NCBI GenBank assembly: GCA_035650355.1
Contig: DASRHT010000080.1
Span: 124,001 to 188,000, forward strand
Direction: 5' to 3'
DNA: 64,000 bases
From: DASRHT01 sp035650355
Lineage (GTDB): Bacteria; Chloroflexota; Ktedonobacteria; Ktedonobacterales; Ktedonobacteraceae
The notes below the pieces were generated by a model. The model was not told where the DNA came from. It searched no databases and saw nothing but the letters and a program-made list of their open reading frames with translations. This document shows, one piece after another, positions 35,813-45,013 of this stretch. The position numbers and the translations under genes were made by a program. How positions within the stretch are numbered: the first letter of the stretch is position 1; each line of letters starts with the position of its first letter.

Positions 35813-36409
35813 TTACGCGACAACATCCCAGCTTGCTTGTGCCAAACCACCAGTCCACTGGTAAGTGAATGTAAAGTGCTGTTGTGACATGGGCACCTGG
35901 AAAACGAGAGGGCCGAGTATCGTTGTCCCTGGCTTGATCACTCCAAAGGGCGGGGCAGGCGCTCCACTGTACACATGAGCGACGTAGGCTTTCCCATTCG
36001 CGTCATGCAGGACGTAATTCGTTGCAAGCAAGGGTCGATCAATCGTAGTTGTGTTACGAAGAGTGGCCGTTACTAGCAGGTAAGTCATTCCTGGCGGAGG
36101 GGTCTGAACGCTTTTCAACTCAGCTCGGGTGACTGTGACGTAAAAGTGTGCCAGTTGCACTCCAGTCCCTACATGCAGATGCACTAGCGGTGGCGTGCTC
36201 GGAACCGTCGGCTGCGTATCTGGTGGGGGTGTTGGTTGTACAGCAGGCGACGTTGGTTGCGGTGTTGCTGTGCTGGTCGTCGTGATTGCTGTTGGAGTGT
36301 GTGTTGGCACTCCCGCCTGCGGAGCAGTCGGCGAGGCGCCGCAACTGGCAAGCACACACAGACAAAGCAGGATTATAATGCTCATCAGCATTTTTTTCAT
36401 GGGAAACAT
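35813..36409 (-). CDS. Lipoprotein with Pro/Thr-rich linker (DUF4352-like)
   Basis: A 198-residue protein with a lipoprotein signal peptide: positive start (MKKML), hydrophobic core, and lipobox LASC with the lipidated Cys at about residue 23. A Pro/Thr/Gln linker (about 27-75) leads to a beta-sandwich-like domain (about 78-198) with a typical TYLLVTATLRNTT strand, similar to the DUF4352 / telokin-like fold. It should sit on the outer face of the membrane. The role is unknown. Two ATGs (36409, 36400) are possible starts. Divergent from the phosphatase gene. Confidence 0.8.
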   Translation of the reverse strand: MFPMKKMLMSIIILLCLCVLASCGASPTAPQAGVPTHTPTAITTTSTATPQPTSPAVQPTPPPDTQPTVPSTPPLVHLHVGTGVQLAHFYVTVTRAELKSVQTPPPGMTYLLVTATLRNTTTIDRPLLATNYVLHDANGKAYVAHVYSGAPAPPFGVIKPGTTILGPLVFQVPMSQQHFTFTYQWTGGLAQASWDVVA

Positions 36410-36694
36410 TTCTTTCTTTTGATAGAAGCATTGTATAGAAGTGTTTTTTTAAAGGGACATTTTTTTAAGAGGAACATTCAGTTATATTGTCTAGTAAAGA
36501 AGAGAAGGGTTGAGACAATTTTGCATATCGTCACTTTTTCCTTATCTACCACATATATCTAGTATACCATATATTTTGCCTCAAATAGTGTGAAGTTGCT
36601 CACATTCGTTCTTGATTCTCAATACATGCGAAAAAAGACACAATATGATATGATGATGCGCGAAGGAAATGTTCAGTTATTAGGATACATGCCG

Positions 36695-38860
36695 ATGAAG
36701 CGTGAAAAGAATACCAGGAGATGGAGCCGCCCCTCTGATGTACTCAGAATGTGGGCAAAATTGCAGGTGCGTATGACGGCGTCGTACGTGATTGTCTTCG
36801 TTGTTACAGCACTGCTCCTGGAACTGCTGGCGGTCCTGATTATAGTTTTTGTGCTAGCGCGCTTACCAGGAATAGACCAGACGAACCTGACTGTTGCCAG
36901 GGGAGCAGCTCAGGTCTATGCGCTGGAGGCGGCTGTGCAGGCTAATGACGGCTCGCTTGATCCCCGCTCTACGTTTCAGCCAGGTTCTCCCTTTTCACTG
37001 GCAGCTCCAGAAGGAACTGCTGTAAATTCCCATTCGAATTCTCAGCAGGTTGCGTTTGCGCTGCTCATTACCCCTGATGGCCGAATACTTGCCAGTTCTG
37101 ATCCGAGGAGTTACCCGCTTGCAGCCCCTTTCGCTCATGAGCTTTCCGACCGGCAGCAGGTGCAGCTCGTGCTTGATGCCCTACGGGGAAAAACAGGCAA
37201 TGTGGTGGAGATTACGCCACAAGGCCAGGTGGCTGTCGTTGCTCAACCCGTCTTGAGCAGGAAGGGGCCAATAGGGGTGGTGTATGTGCAGATGCAGCCA
37301 ATCTCGGTCCCGTTCGGAGGTAATATTCTTTCATTTGCTCCTTTCCTGTTGCTCACAGCGGTATTCTGGCTCGTCATCATCACGCCGGTCGGCGCTATTT
37401 TCGGGGGGCTGACTACCAGGAGCCTGGTGCGTCGCCTGCATCGCCTGGGGAAGGCCACCGCGCAATTCGCCCAGGGCGATTATTCGCAGCGAGTAGAGGT
37501 TAACGGGCGGGATGAAATCGGGCAATTGGAGCAGCAGTTCAACGCGATGGCGGGGCAGCTTATCGAGAGTATCGCCCAGCAAAAGACCCTCATCGAACAG
37601 CAAACGCGTCTGGAAGAGCGCGCCCGCATTGAGCAGGAGCTGCACACTGCCCAATATATTCAGCGCGCCTTGCTCCCTAAAGAGGTGCCGACCCTCCCCG
37701 GCTGGCAGCTTGTACCCTTCTACCGTCCGGCGCGCGAGGTCGGGGGCGACTTTTACGATTTCCTGCTGACTGAAGACGGACGATTGGGCATCGTCATCGG
37801 CGATGCGACGGATAAAGGCGTGTCGGCGGCATTGTTAATGGCAACCACCTGCACCATGCTCCGCACCGCCACGCGAGGCAGCATCTCCCCGGCTGAAGTG
37901 TTGGCGCGGGTGAACGATCTGCTCGCTGTCACCATTCCGACGGGGGTATTCGTTACCTGTTTTTATGCTATGCTTGATCCAGATAGCGGGCGTCTGCGCT
38001 ATGCCAACGCGGGACACGATCTCCCCTATCTGCGACACGAGCGTAAGGTTGTTGAACTGCATGCTACCGGCATGCCGCTGGGTTTGATGCCTGGAATACA
38101 GTATGAAGAGAAGGAATTGACGCTGGCAGATAGTGATACTCTGCTCTTCTATAGCGACGGCCTGGTGGAGGCTCACAACCCTCAGCGTGCTATGTTTGGT
38201 TTCTCCTACTTGATGGAGCTTCTGCAAGAAGATCTTACAGGCAAGGACCTGCTTGATTTTCTGCTGAATAAATTGGCGGCGTTTACCGGCCCGGGCTGGG
38301 AACAGGAGGATGATGTCACGCTGGTAACGATGTTGCGGTCCGGTGGCTGTGGGGGGAATGAAACAATGGCGCATGCTACCGCAGAGGAACGTTTGATGGA
38401 CAGGAACGATGGCTGGCAAGTGCTGGATGATTGGACGGTGCCGAGCCAGCCTGGCAACGAGCGCCAGGTCATGGAGCGAGTCGCTGAGAATGTCAAAGCA
38501 TTGCATCTCCCGGCCAGGCGGCTGGAGGCGATCAAAACCGCTGTGGCAGAGACGACGATGAATGCAATGGAACATGGCAACCACTATCAGGCCGAGGCGC
38601 CGGTGGCTATTCAGGTGCTGGCCTCAAAAACGGCCCTGGCTATCCGTGTGCGCGATCAGGGAGGGAACAGACCGCTGCCAGATGCCGGGGAGCCTGATCT
38701 GGAAGCCAAACTGTCCGAGCTACAGTCACCGCGCGGCTGGGGACTCTTCCTGATCAAAAATATGGTGGATGAGATGAACGTTACCAGCGATGAAACCCAT
38801 CACACCGTTGAGCTGATTATGTATCTGGAAAGCGACAATCATGCACCTGAAACGGCTTAA
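36695..38860 (+). CDS. Membrane sensor with PP2C-type phosphatase and anti-sigma kinase domains (RsbU-RsbW fusion)
   Basis: About 721 residues. Two membrane helices (about 31-55 and 211-236) enclose an extracellular sensor of about 155 residues. A HAMP domain (about 240-292, RDEIGQLEQQFNAMAG) and a coiled coil follow. Next comes a SpoIIE/RsbU-type PP2C phosphatase with metal-binding VGGDFYDF and IGDATDKGVSAAL, and a C-terminal HATPase of the RsbW/SpoIIAB kind with N-box ETTMNAMEHGN and PRGWGLFLIKNMVDEM. This places the phosphatase that dephosphorylates STAS antagonists and the kinase that phosphorylates them in one chain. A STAS protein is encoded 246 bases downstream, the likely substrate. 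The start is uncertain; 36695 is preferred because AGGA lies nine bases upstream, while the frame is open from 36590. Confidence 0.88.
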   Translation: MKREKNTRRWSRPSDVLRMWAKLQVRMTASYVIVFVVTALLLELLAVLIIVFVLARLPGIDQTNLTVARGAAQVYALEAAVQANDGSLDPRSTFQPGSPFSLAAPEGTAVNSHSNSQQVAFALLITPDGRILASSDPRSYPLAAPFAHELSDRQQVQLVLDALRGKTGNVVEITPQGQVAVVAQPVLSRKGPIGVVYVQMQPISVPFGGNILSFAPFLLLTAVFWLVIITPVGAIFGGLTTRSLVRRLHRLGKATAQFAQGDYSQRVEVNGRDEIGQLEQQFNAMAGQLIESIAQQKTLIEQQTRLEERARIEQELHTAQYIQRALLPKEVPTLPGWQLVPFYRPAREVGGDFYDFLLTEDGRLGIVIGDATDKGVSAALLMATTCTMLRTATRGSISPAEVLARVNDLLAVTIPTGVFVTCFYAMLDPDSGRLRYANAGHDLPYLRHERKVVELHATGMPLGLMPGIQYEEKELTLADSDTLLFYSDGLVEAHNPQRAMFGFSYLMELLQEDLTGKDLLDFLLNKLAAFTGPGWEQEDDVTLVTMLRSGGCGGNETMAHATAEERLMDRNDGWQVLDDWTVPSQPGNERQVMERVAENVKALHLPARRLEAIKTAVAETTMNAMEHGNHYQAEAPVAIQVLASKTALAIRVRDQGGNRPLPDAGEPDLEAKLSELQSPRGWGLFLIKNMVDEMNVTSDETHHTVELIMYLESDNHAPETA

Positions 38861-38896
38861 ATACGTTTACCCTGTTGGTTCTTATTCTATCTAAAT

Positions 38897-39009
38897 GAGC
38901 GCGCGCTCGCGCCTGTGGTGCTCGCCGTATTTTGTAGGTGGTGTGGAAAAATGCGCGTCGCGCATTTTTCCACACCACCTACAAAATACCTTGCGCGGCG
39001 AAGCCGCGC
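38897..39009. repeat. Composite hairpin element B
   Basis: A perfect inverted repeat with 31-bp arms (38927-38957 and 38959-38989) around one T, the same arm length and centre as element A but unrelated arm sequence. It is flanked by a palindrome gagcgcgcgctc (38897-38908) and a GC hairpin gcgcggc-gaa-gccgcgc (38993-39009). Its left flank (cgctcgcgcctgtggtgct) matches element C in 20 of about 23 positions. It lies between the phosphatase and STAS genes. Confidence 0.8.
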
Positions 39010-39106
39010 GAGTCCGGTCACAAAAGGGCGAGACACTGAGAGTCAGACACACTCTAAAGGGTATCTCGACATTGTCACTACAATGCTCTATTGCAAGGAG
39101 GGACGC

Positions 39107-39454
39107 ATGCCCCAGGCCAACGTTGTTATGAATGTTCGTCAGGTAAACGCGACAACCAGTATTATCGACATTCAAGGAGAAGTCTCTGCTTTTGCAGAAA
39201 AAGTGTTGATGAATGCTTATACGGAGGCAAATACGCCCACGACGCGTACAATTATTTTGAATTTCAGCGGCTTAGAGTATATGAACAGTAGCGGCATTGG
39301 CCTGATCGTCACGCTCCTGATCCGCGTCAATCGTCAGAAGCAGCGTTTGCTCGCCTTCGGATTGAACGAACACTACCGGCATATTTTTGAGATAACCCGC
39401 CTGGATGATGCCATTCGCATCTATCATTCGGAAGATGAAGCTCTGGCAGCATAG
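39107..39454 (+). CDS. STAS-domain anti-sigma factor antagonist
   Basis: A 115-residue single-domain STAS protein (RsbV/SpoIIAA type). The phosphorylatable serine lies in MNSSGIGLIVTLL, and the preceding TIILNFSGLEY strand is typical. In partner switching the dephosphorylated form binds the anti-sigma kinase and frees the sigma factor. The upstream RsbU/RsbW fusion is the obvious partner. The start at 39107 has AAGGAGGG six bases upstream; the longer open frame upstream is the translation of element B and is rejected. Confidence 0.93.
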   Translation: MPQANVVMNVRQVNATTSIIDIQGEVSAFAEKVLMNAYTEANTPTTRTIILNFSGLEYMNSSGIGLIVTLLIRVNRQKQRLLAFGLNEHYRHIFEITRLDDAIRIYHSEDEALAA

Positions 39455-39513
39455 CATTGCAATCTTCATCCCCTTTTATCCTTACTGGCATGATCTGATG
39501 AAGAGAGGTAAAT

Positions 39514-40257
39514 TTGTCAACGTCACCAACGAATTCGCCTGAGGGCAATCAGCCGCGAGATGCTGCCTACTGGGCACAGCAGACCTCGGTTTTCAAGGTC
39601 TCTCGCCTGCCAACCGGCGCGCTTGATCTGAATGTCGCGGGGCGGCAGGGCCTCAGTCCATTGCAGGGCTTCGGTCAGATGTGGCAAAAAGTTTTTCGCG
39701 TCCGCCTGAAAGGGGTAGAGGTAAGCCCCACGGAGGTCGTCAAAACCTGGAAGGAAAACTTCCCAAAGTTCTGGCCGAAAGGGAACCGCTTTTATACGCC
39801 GCTCACCGGCATCGCTCCCGGCGAGGTGGCGATATTGCACCTTGCCCCTGGCGGCATGCCGCTTTCCACCGGAGTAATGGTTCTCTACGCCGATGACGAG
39901 TCTTTCACGCTGATGACGCCGCAAGGGCATGTTTTCGCAGGCTGGATTACCTTTAGCGCGTACGAGGAGGATGGTTGTGTGGTTGCTCAAGCGTCGATGC
40001 TGATACGCGCCAATGACCCGCTCTATGAGCTTGCCATGCGCTTTGGCGGCCATAAAGCGGAGAATACATTCTGGGTCCATACGCTTACCGGTCTTGCTCT
40101 GTATCACCATGTGGAGGCGGAGGTGGAATCCAGTGTGACCTGCCTTGATCGCAAGGTCCAGTGGTCTCAGGCGAAAAATATCTGGCAGAACGCAGGTCTG
40201 CGCACAATGCTCTATACGCTGACCGCGCCACTGCGCTGGCGACGCAAAAAGAAATAG
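39514..40257 (+). CDS. Unknown conserved-looking cytoplasmic protein with TTG start
   Basis: A 247-residue protein with no signal peptide or membrane segment. The start is TTG at 39514, supported by AAGAGAGG just upstream. The sequence has Trp/Phe-rich beta strands (WKENFPKFWPKGNRFYTPLTG, WITFSAYEEDG) and a C-terminal basic tail (RWRRKKK). A small-molecule-binding START/SRPBCC or DUF1990-like fold is possible from the strand pattern, but I cannot support a family. It follows the STAS gene by 59 bases and could be cotranscribed. Confidence 0.7.
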   Translation: MSTSPTNSPEGNQPRDAAYWAQQTSVFKVSRLPTGALDLNVAGRQGLSPLQGFGQMWQKVFRVRLKGVEVSPTEVVKTWKENFPKFWPKGNRFYTPLTGIAPGEVAILHLAPGGMPLSTGVMVLYADDESFTLMTPQGHVFAGWITFSAYEEDGCVVAQASMLIRANDPLYELAMRFGGHKAENTFWVHTLTGLALYHHVEAEVESSVTCLDRKVQWSQAKNIWQNAGLRTMLYTLTAPLRWRRKKK

Positions 40258-40269
40258 CTGGTAGACGCT

Positions 40270-41544
40270 TTAGCCTCCCATCGCAAAGCTGCGTTCGGCC
40301 TCATCAACAATCATACGAGCGATAATCAGCGATGAGGTCGCGGCTGGCGACGGCGCGTTCTGGACGTGGACGACGTGTTCGCCATGCTTGATCAGGAAGT
40401 CATCGACCAGCCGCCCATCGGGAGCCAATGCCTGAGCGCGCACGCCGCTGGGACCGGGGAGCAGATAGCTAGATTTGAGTTCGGGCATGTAACGCTGAAG
40501 CTCCTTGACATATGCCGCCTTAATATAATCACGATACATCTCGCCCAGTCCCATCTTCCAGTATTTAGCCGCCATCTTCCAGAAGCCCCCGTAGCTCAGT
40601 GTGTTCCACAGCTCCTTTAGATTGATATCGCGCCGCCGGTAGCCCTCGCGGGCGAAAGCAAGGACGGCGTTGGGGCCTGCCCAGATCTCGCCATCGGGAC
40701 GACGCGTGAAGTGGACGCCCAGGAAAGGGAAGCGGGGATCAGGTACAGGATAGATCAAGCTGCGTACCATATGGCGTCTGTCTGGGCGGAACATGTAGTA
40801 ATCGCCCCGAAAAGGCACGATGCGCACCTCATCGCTTTTCCCGCTCATCCGGCTGAGCTTGTCGGATTGCAGACCGCCGCAGGTAATGACGTAACGGGCG
40901 GTTAGCTCGATCTGCGCTTCTCCCCGCTCAGGATGCTGCCGCGCCTTGATAATCGTCTCCTCGCCCTTCGTCGTGAGCGAGTGGACGCGATAGCCCGTCA
41001 CGATCTCGCCGCCGTACAACTGGACCATCTGCGCGTAGGTGAGCGCAACTTTCTTATAGTCAATAATGCCGGTGTTAGGCGAATAGATAGCTTTGATGCC
41101 GGCGCTATAGGGTTCAAGCTCGTGCAGGCGTTCCGGTCCGATCATCTCCAGCCCCTGGACGCCATTGGCGGTGCCGCGCTGGTACAGATCTTCCAGGCGT
41201 GGGAGCTCGCTTTTGTCTAGTGCGACAATGACTTTGCCGCAGAGCTCGAAAGGGATGTTGTATTCGCGGCAGAAATTGAGTATAGCTTGATGGCCCGCGA
41301 CGCAGGCTCTGGCCTTGAGGGAGCCGGGAGCATAATAGATCCCCGTATGGATGACGCCACTATTGTGGCCCGATTGCTGGCTGGCGATAGACAAATCCTT
41401 TTCGAGAATAACGACGCGCAGCGAGGGCTGGCGCAGCAAGAACTCGCGCGCGGTCGCCAGTCCGATAATACCGCCACCAACAATTACCAGATCGTAGCGT
41501 GTGGCGGCTGGTTGGGGAGCGCCAACATTAGCTAACTCATCCAT
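40270..41544 (-). CDS. lhgO: L-2-hydroxyglutarate oxidase
   Basis: A 424-residue FAD-dependent oxidase of the LhgO type, oxidising L-2-hydroxyglutarate to 2-oxoglutarate. The Rossmann motif VIVGGGIIGLATA, the signature SGHNSGVIHTGIYYAPGS, SPNTGIIDYKKV and the C-terminal GPSGVRAQALAPDG are all characteristic. The start at 41544 has AAGGAG seven bases upstream; the frame is open for 50 more codons, but these look non-coding. A membrane-associated location, passing electrons to quinone, is known for the family. Convergent with the preceding plus-strand gene, 12 bases apart. Confidence 0.94.
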   Translation of the reverse strand: MDELANVGAPQPAATRYDLVIVGGGIIGLATAREFLLRQPSLRVVILEKDLSIASQQSGHNSGVIHTGIYYAPGSLKARACVAGHQAILNFCREYNIPFELCGKVIVALDKSELPRLEDLYQRGTANGVQGLEMIGPERLHELEPYSAGIKAIYSPNTGIIDYKKVALTYAQMVQLYGGEIVTGYRVHSLTTKGEETIIKARQHPERGEAQIELTARYVITCGGLQSDKLSRMSGKSDEVRIVPFRGDYYMFRPDRRHMVRSLIYPVPDPRFPFLGVHFTRRPDGEIWAGPNAVLAFAREGYRRRDINLKELWNTLSYGGFWKMAAKYWKMGLGEMYRDYIKAAYVKELQRYMPELKSSYLLPGPSGVRAQALAPDGRLVDDFLIKHGEHVVHVQNAPSPAATSSLIIARMIVDEAERSFAMGG

Positions 41545-41769
41545 ATGAGTACTCCTTCCAGGGCTCTCTAATCTATTTTCGATATAGTACAGTATAGCAG
41601 AAAATAGCCTGTCGATATGGGGGATCAGGTTTGATGAAAAATGGGTCAAATGACCGCTGGTCGCGCCTTCGCGTTGGGACCGAGTTCCTCTCATCCCGGC
41701 AGCAATGGCATGTAAGCTTGAACGCGTCGTAGGGAAGAGAGGGTTGAAGCAGGTCCTCTCTTCCCATGT

Positions 41770-42363
41770 TTAATAGATAAAAGGGATCAGCCGCTTTGTG
41801 CGCTGCATGTATTCGATATAGGGCTGCCCGATGTGCTCACGTAGTGCCTGTTCTTCAACCGAGATACGATACAGGAATCCTGGAAGCGAGCCAACTATGA
41901 TGATGAGTATGCTTAGCCAGTTCATGATCATGATTCCCACTCCGAGCGTGGAGAGCAGGATGCCTGTGTAGGATGGATGCCTGATGAGTTTATAGGGTCC
42001 ATGTTGCACGACTGGCTGATCCGGGTGAATAGTGACTGTTCCTGTAAAATAGCGTCCTAACGTTTTGATAGCATACAGACGCCAGACCAGGCCCGAGAGC
42101 GTCAGTGCAAAACCGGTAAAGAACACCAATGGTTGATTCCAGCCAATGGTGGCGCTGGGAAAAAATAATGGCAGAAGGAAGCAGAGCGCAGACCCTAGTA
42201 AGGATGAGATAACCATCACAGTAAATGAACCTCGATCCCGTTTTTTGGCTTCACCGGAGCCGCGCCAGCGCATAGGCCCAAAGAACTCCATAGCAGCCCA
42301 GCTTCCACTGGTAAGCAAAAAGATAAGGGTATAAGTAATATTTGTGTAGATAAGTGGCAACAT
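41770..42363 (-). CDS. Isoprenylcysteine carboxyl methyltransferase (ICMT)-like membrane protein
   Basis: A 197-residue membrane protein with about five hydrophobic segments and the ICMT/phospholipid methyltransferase C-terminal block: HGPYKLIRHPSYTGILL followed by EEQALREHIGQPYIEYMQRT. In this family the RHPxY and EE pairs bind SAM. Bacterial members methylate lipids or small molecules and not prenylated proteins; the substrate here is unknown. It lies 100 bases downstream of the CocE gene on the same strand, separated by a terminator, so it is likely independently expressed. Confidence 0.88.
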   Translation of the reverse strand: MLPLIYTNITYTLIFLLTSGSWAAMEFFGPMRWRGSGEAKKRDRGSFTVMVISSLLGSALCFLLPLFFPSATIGWNQPLVFFTGFALTLSGLVWRLYAIKTLGRYFTGTVTIHPDQPVVQHGPYKLIRHPSYTGILLSTLGVGIMIMNWLSILIIIVGSLPGFLYRISVEEQALREHIGQPYIEYMQRTKRLIPFIY

Positions 42364-42425
42364 GAGCGCAGGTCCTCCTTAAACTATAAAAGATGTCTGA
42401 AATTCATCTCATGATATCATATCCA

Positions 42426-42455
42426 TAAAAAGGAGCCTGTCATTCGACAGACTCC
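42426..42455 (-). terminator. Intrinsic terminator after the CocE-like gene
   Basis: On the minus strand a 10-bp stem (42446-42455 with 42432-42441, one mismatch, loop gaat) is followed immediately by TTTTTAT (42425-42431). It lies nine bases after the CocE stop and has all the marks of a Rho-independent terminator. Confidence 0.8.
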
Positions 42456-42463
42456 CGGTATCC

Positions 42464-44236
42464 TTACGCACCTTCAGGCACTATTGGAAGCACCACATAT
42501 GATGGGTGCTCTCGATCATGCAGGATAGTCTGGTGGGCGACCACCGGCGTATCGTCGGTGCCTAAGGGAGCGCCGGTGTTGAGGTTGCGATCCCAGCGCG
42601 GGAAGTTGCTGCTGGTAATATCCAGGCGGATGCGATGCCCCACCTTGAAGACGTTGCTGGTCGCCCACAGGTCGATTTCATACTCGTAGGGCCTGCCAGG
42701 CTCGATCAACGTTGGAGCTTCTCCTTGCGCGAAATTGCGGTAGCGAGCGCGGATGATGCCATCGGTCAGGTTCTGTGCGAAGCCATCGGGGTGGACATCG
42801 ACCAGCCGGGCCACGAAATCGGTATCGGTCGCGCTGGAAACGGCCCAGAGACGAACGGTGATGGGACCTGTTACCTCCACATCTTCTTCCAGGGGAGGTG
42901 TGGTATACACCAGCATATCCTCTCGACCCTCGTTTGGGCGCTGATCGCGTGGTCCGGCGGGATACTCCGGCGACATCAGGAGCGCGCCGCCGCGTACGAT
43001 GACTGGGTTGGCGGGATCGTATGTATACGTGTCGGGCGCTTCCGTCGCGGGCGCTTCCGCACTCAATATGCCATCGCCGTGCAGTGTATTAGCGTGTCCG
43101 CCGCTGTGCAGGTAATAGCGCGTCTCAATGGCGCGCGCCAGGGGCCATTCCTGTTCGTCGCGCCAGATGTTAGCTCCCATCACAAAGAGCTTGATCGGCG
43201 CCTCGTGCAGCATGTCCGTGTCAACACCCTTGAGCCAGTGATCGAACCAGCGCAATTGCAGGCTGAGAAAATCGCTCTGCAAGTTGATGTAAGCGGCGGT
43301 AGCGCCAAAGCCGAAGTTGAGTTCGCCAATGGGATTCGTTACTCCGCCGTGCGTCCAGGGGCCGATGAGCAGCTTGCTCTGGCGCGCTTCAGGCGTGCTG
43401 CCGTGCTGGCGCATGCTGGTAAAGTTGCTGATCGTGTCTTGCAGGAAAATATCGTACCAGCCGCCAACATTGAACGTGGGAACCGTCACCCGCTGATGCT
43501 TTCCGCGTACCGTGATCGATTCCACAAATTCGCGGTCCATAGGATGCTCGATATAGTCAAAAAAGGCAGGAGCGACATCGGCTGATTTGAGGGGAGAGAA
43601 CTCTTTCAATGGCAACGACCAGTAGCCCTGTTGCCCCAGAGCGTTCATCTCCTGAACCAGCGCGGCTATGTTGCGGCCTAAGGTCTTGTAATCGCCGCGG
43701 TGGCGGCGCATCAACACGTTGAGTCCCATTGACAGGTTCCAGTTTGCCGCCTTGCCTAGCTCGTAGGCGCCGCCGCGGAAACTGCCGCCGTTGAAGGGAT
43801 CGTTCCAGGTGATGTAGGGCACCATTGCCTTGAGGGCTGGTGGCTGATGGATGGCGGCCAGCCATTGCGTATAGCCATAATAGGAGGCCCCGTACATCCC
43901 AACGGAGCCATTGCTGTAGGGTAATTCCGCTGCCCAGGCAACCGTATCGACGCCGTCCAGCGCCTCATAGCGGTAGGGATACCAGTCCCCTTCGGAAGCC
44001 ATGCGCCCGCGCGTATCCTGCACAATTACAACGTAACCGCGCCGTGCGGCCTGCACCGGGTCCAGGGCCGACGCTCCAAGAGCTAAATCTTTGCCGTAGG
44101 GGAGGCGGGTGAGCAGGACAGGCCAGCGGTCTTCACCTGCCGGACGATAGACGTTGGCGCGCAGGGTCACGCCATCTCTCATTACAGCGGGAACGTTGAA
44201 CTCTACAGTGATCGGCAGATCTGTTTGCGTCGCCAT
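42464..44236 (-). CDS. CocE/NonD family hydrolase (X-Pro dipeptidyl-peptidase-like)
   Basis: A 590-residue alpha/beta hydrolase of the CocE/NonD family: an N-terminal catalytic domain with the nucleophile Ser in GMYGASYYGY, a helical cap, and a C-terminal jelly-roll domain (from about residue 340) with the RPNEGREDMLVYTTPPL and ITVRLWAVSSATDTDF strands. Family members hydrolyse esters, amides or X-Pro peptides; the true substrate is unknown. The start at 44236 has AAGGAG eight bases upstream; the longer open frame is a poor fit. There is no signal peptide, so cytoplasmic. Confidence 0.92.
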   Translation of the reverse strand: MATQTDLPITVEFNVPAVMRDGVTLRANVYRPAGEDRWPVLLTRLPYGKDLALGASALDPVQAARRGYVVIVQDTRGRMASEGDWYPYRYEALDGVDTVAWAAELPYSNGSVGMYGASYYGYTQWLAAIHQPPALKAMVPYITWNDPFNGGSFRGGAYELGKAANWNLSMGLNVLMRRHRGDYKTLGRNIAALVQEMNALGQQGYWSLPLKEFSPLKSADVAPAFFDYIEHPMDREFVESITVRGKHQRVTVPTFNVGGWYDIFLQDTISNFTSMRQHGSTPEARQSKLLIGPWTHGGVTNPIGELNFGFGATAAYINLQSDFLSLQLRWFDHWLKGVDTDMLHEAPIKLFVMGANIWRDEQEWPLARAIETRYYLHSGGHANTLHGDGILSAEAPATEAPDTYTYDPANPVIVRGGALLMSPEYPAGPRDQRPNEGREDMLVYTTPPLEEDVEVTGPITVRLWAVSSATDTDFVARLVDVHPDGFAQNLTDGIIRARYRNFAQGEAPTLIEPGRPYEYEIDLWATSNVFKVGHRIRLDITSSNFPRWDRNLNTGAPLGTDDTPVVAHQTILHDREHPSYVVLPIVPEGA

Positions 44237-44392
44237 CGAGGGAACTCCTTTTATGATCAATAGAGAACAGATTCTGCATTCCTGGACAAATCCGGCGTAA
44301 GGGTATGATAGCTCCAGGACGAGAAATAGCACGATGTACAATGGATAGCTCTATTATATCGTTGCGTTTCAGGCGTTAGCAATGCGACGAGT

Positions 44393-44779
44393 TTAAATAC
44401 ATGAGATATGCACTGTACGTTGCCGTGGCCCGTCCAGCTCGACCAGAACGATTCGCTGCCAGGTGCCTAGCAGGAGCTTGTGGTTGGTGTAGGGAATGGT
44501 CAGGGATGAGCCGATGATCGATGAGAGGATATGGTCCGGTGTATGGGAGGGATCGTGTGGGTGACGGTAGGCAATTTCCGGCAGGGTGCGTCGTAAGGCA
44601 TCTAAAAAGTCCAGATCCGTGCCCGGGTCGAGGTCCGCCGTTGTAAGGGCGCAGGTGGTATGGGAAACGAAGAGTGTGCAAACCCCCTCAGACTTCATCG
44701 GACGCAAAAGGCTCTCGACGGTTCTGGTAATATCGACAATCTCGTCTTTTTTCTTCGTACTGATGGTAATGGTTTTCAT
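44393..44779 (-). CDS. YjbQ / UPF0047 family protein
   Basis: A 128-residue UPF0047 (YjbQ) protein. The family blocks are visible: CTLFVSHTTCALTTAD with the conserved His, the acidic DLDFLDALRRTLP, HPHDPSHTPDHILSS with several His, and LLLGTWQRIVLVELDGPR. The E. coli YjbQ has a weak thiamine-phosphate synthase activity, but the physiological function of the family is unknown. Length is standard. It is likely monocistronic. Confidence 0.92.
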   Translation of the reverse strand: MKTITISTKKKDEIVDITRTVESLLRPMKSEGVCTLFVSHTTCALTTADLDPGTDLDFLDALRRTLPEIAYRHPHDPSHTPDHILSSIIGSSLTIPYTNHKLLLGTWQRIVLVELDGPRQRTVHISCI

Positions 44780-45013
44780 CTTTCAACCCCTTCTAGCGCA
44801 TGTTTGTGGATGTATGATGTCAAGGCGCATACAGGCGTCTTGTGGCTATCGTATTAGGGACTATATCACAAACGTTAACCGGTCTCTAATTTGGGGTGAG
44901 TTACGTAATATATAAAGCGTTCAATTTCTGTTGATGATGAGGAACTGCATCTAAGGTAAGAAGAGATAATATCTCCGCTTTTGTAGAGCGATTATATATA
45001 AAAGGATATTGTT

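Noticed and set aside
37835..38584. 249-codon minus-strand frame
   Set aside because: Antisense of the phosphatase/kinase gene, whose domains are unmistakable; no protein-like motif on the minus strand.
38915..39106. N-terminal extension of the STAS protein
   Set aside because: Translation of element B; AAGGAGGG directly before 39107 marks the true start.
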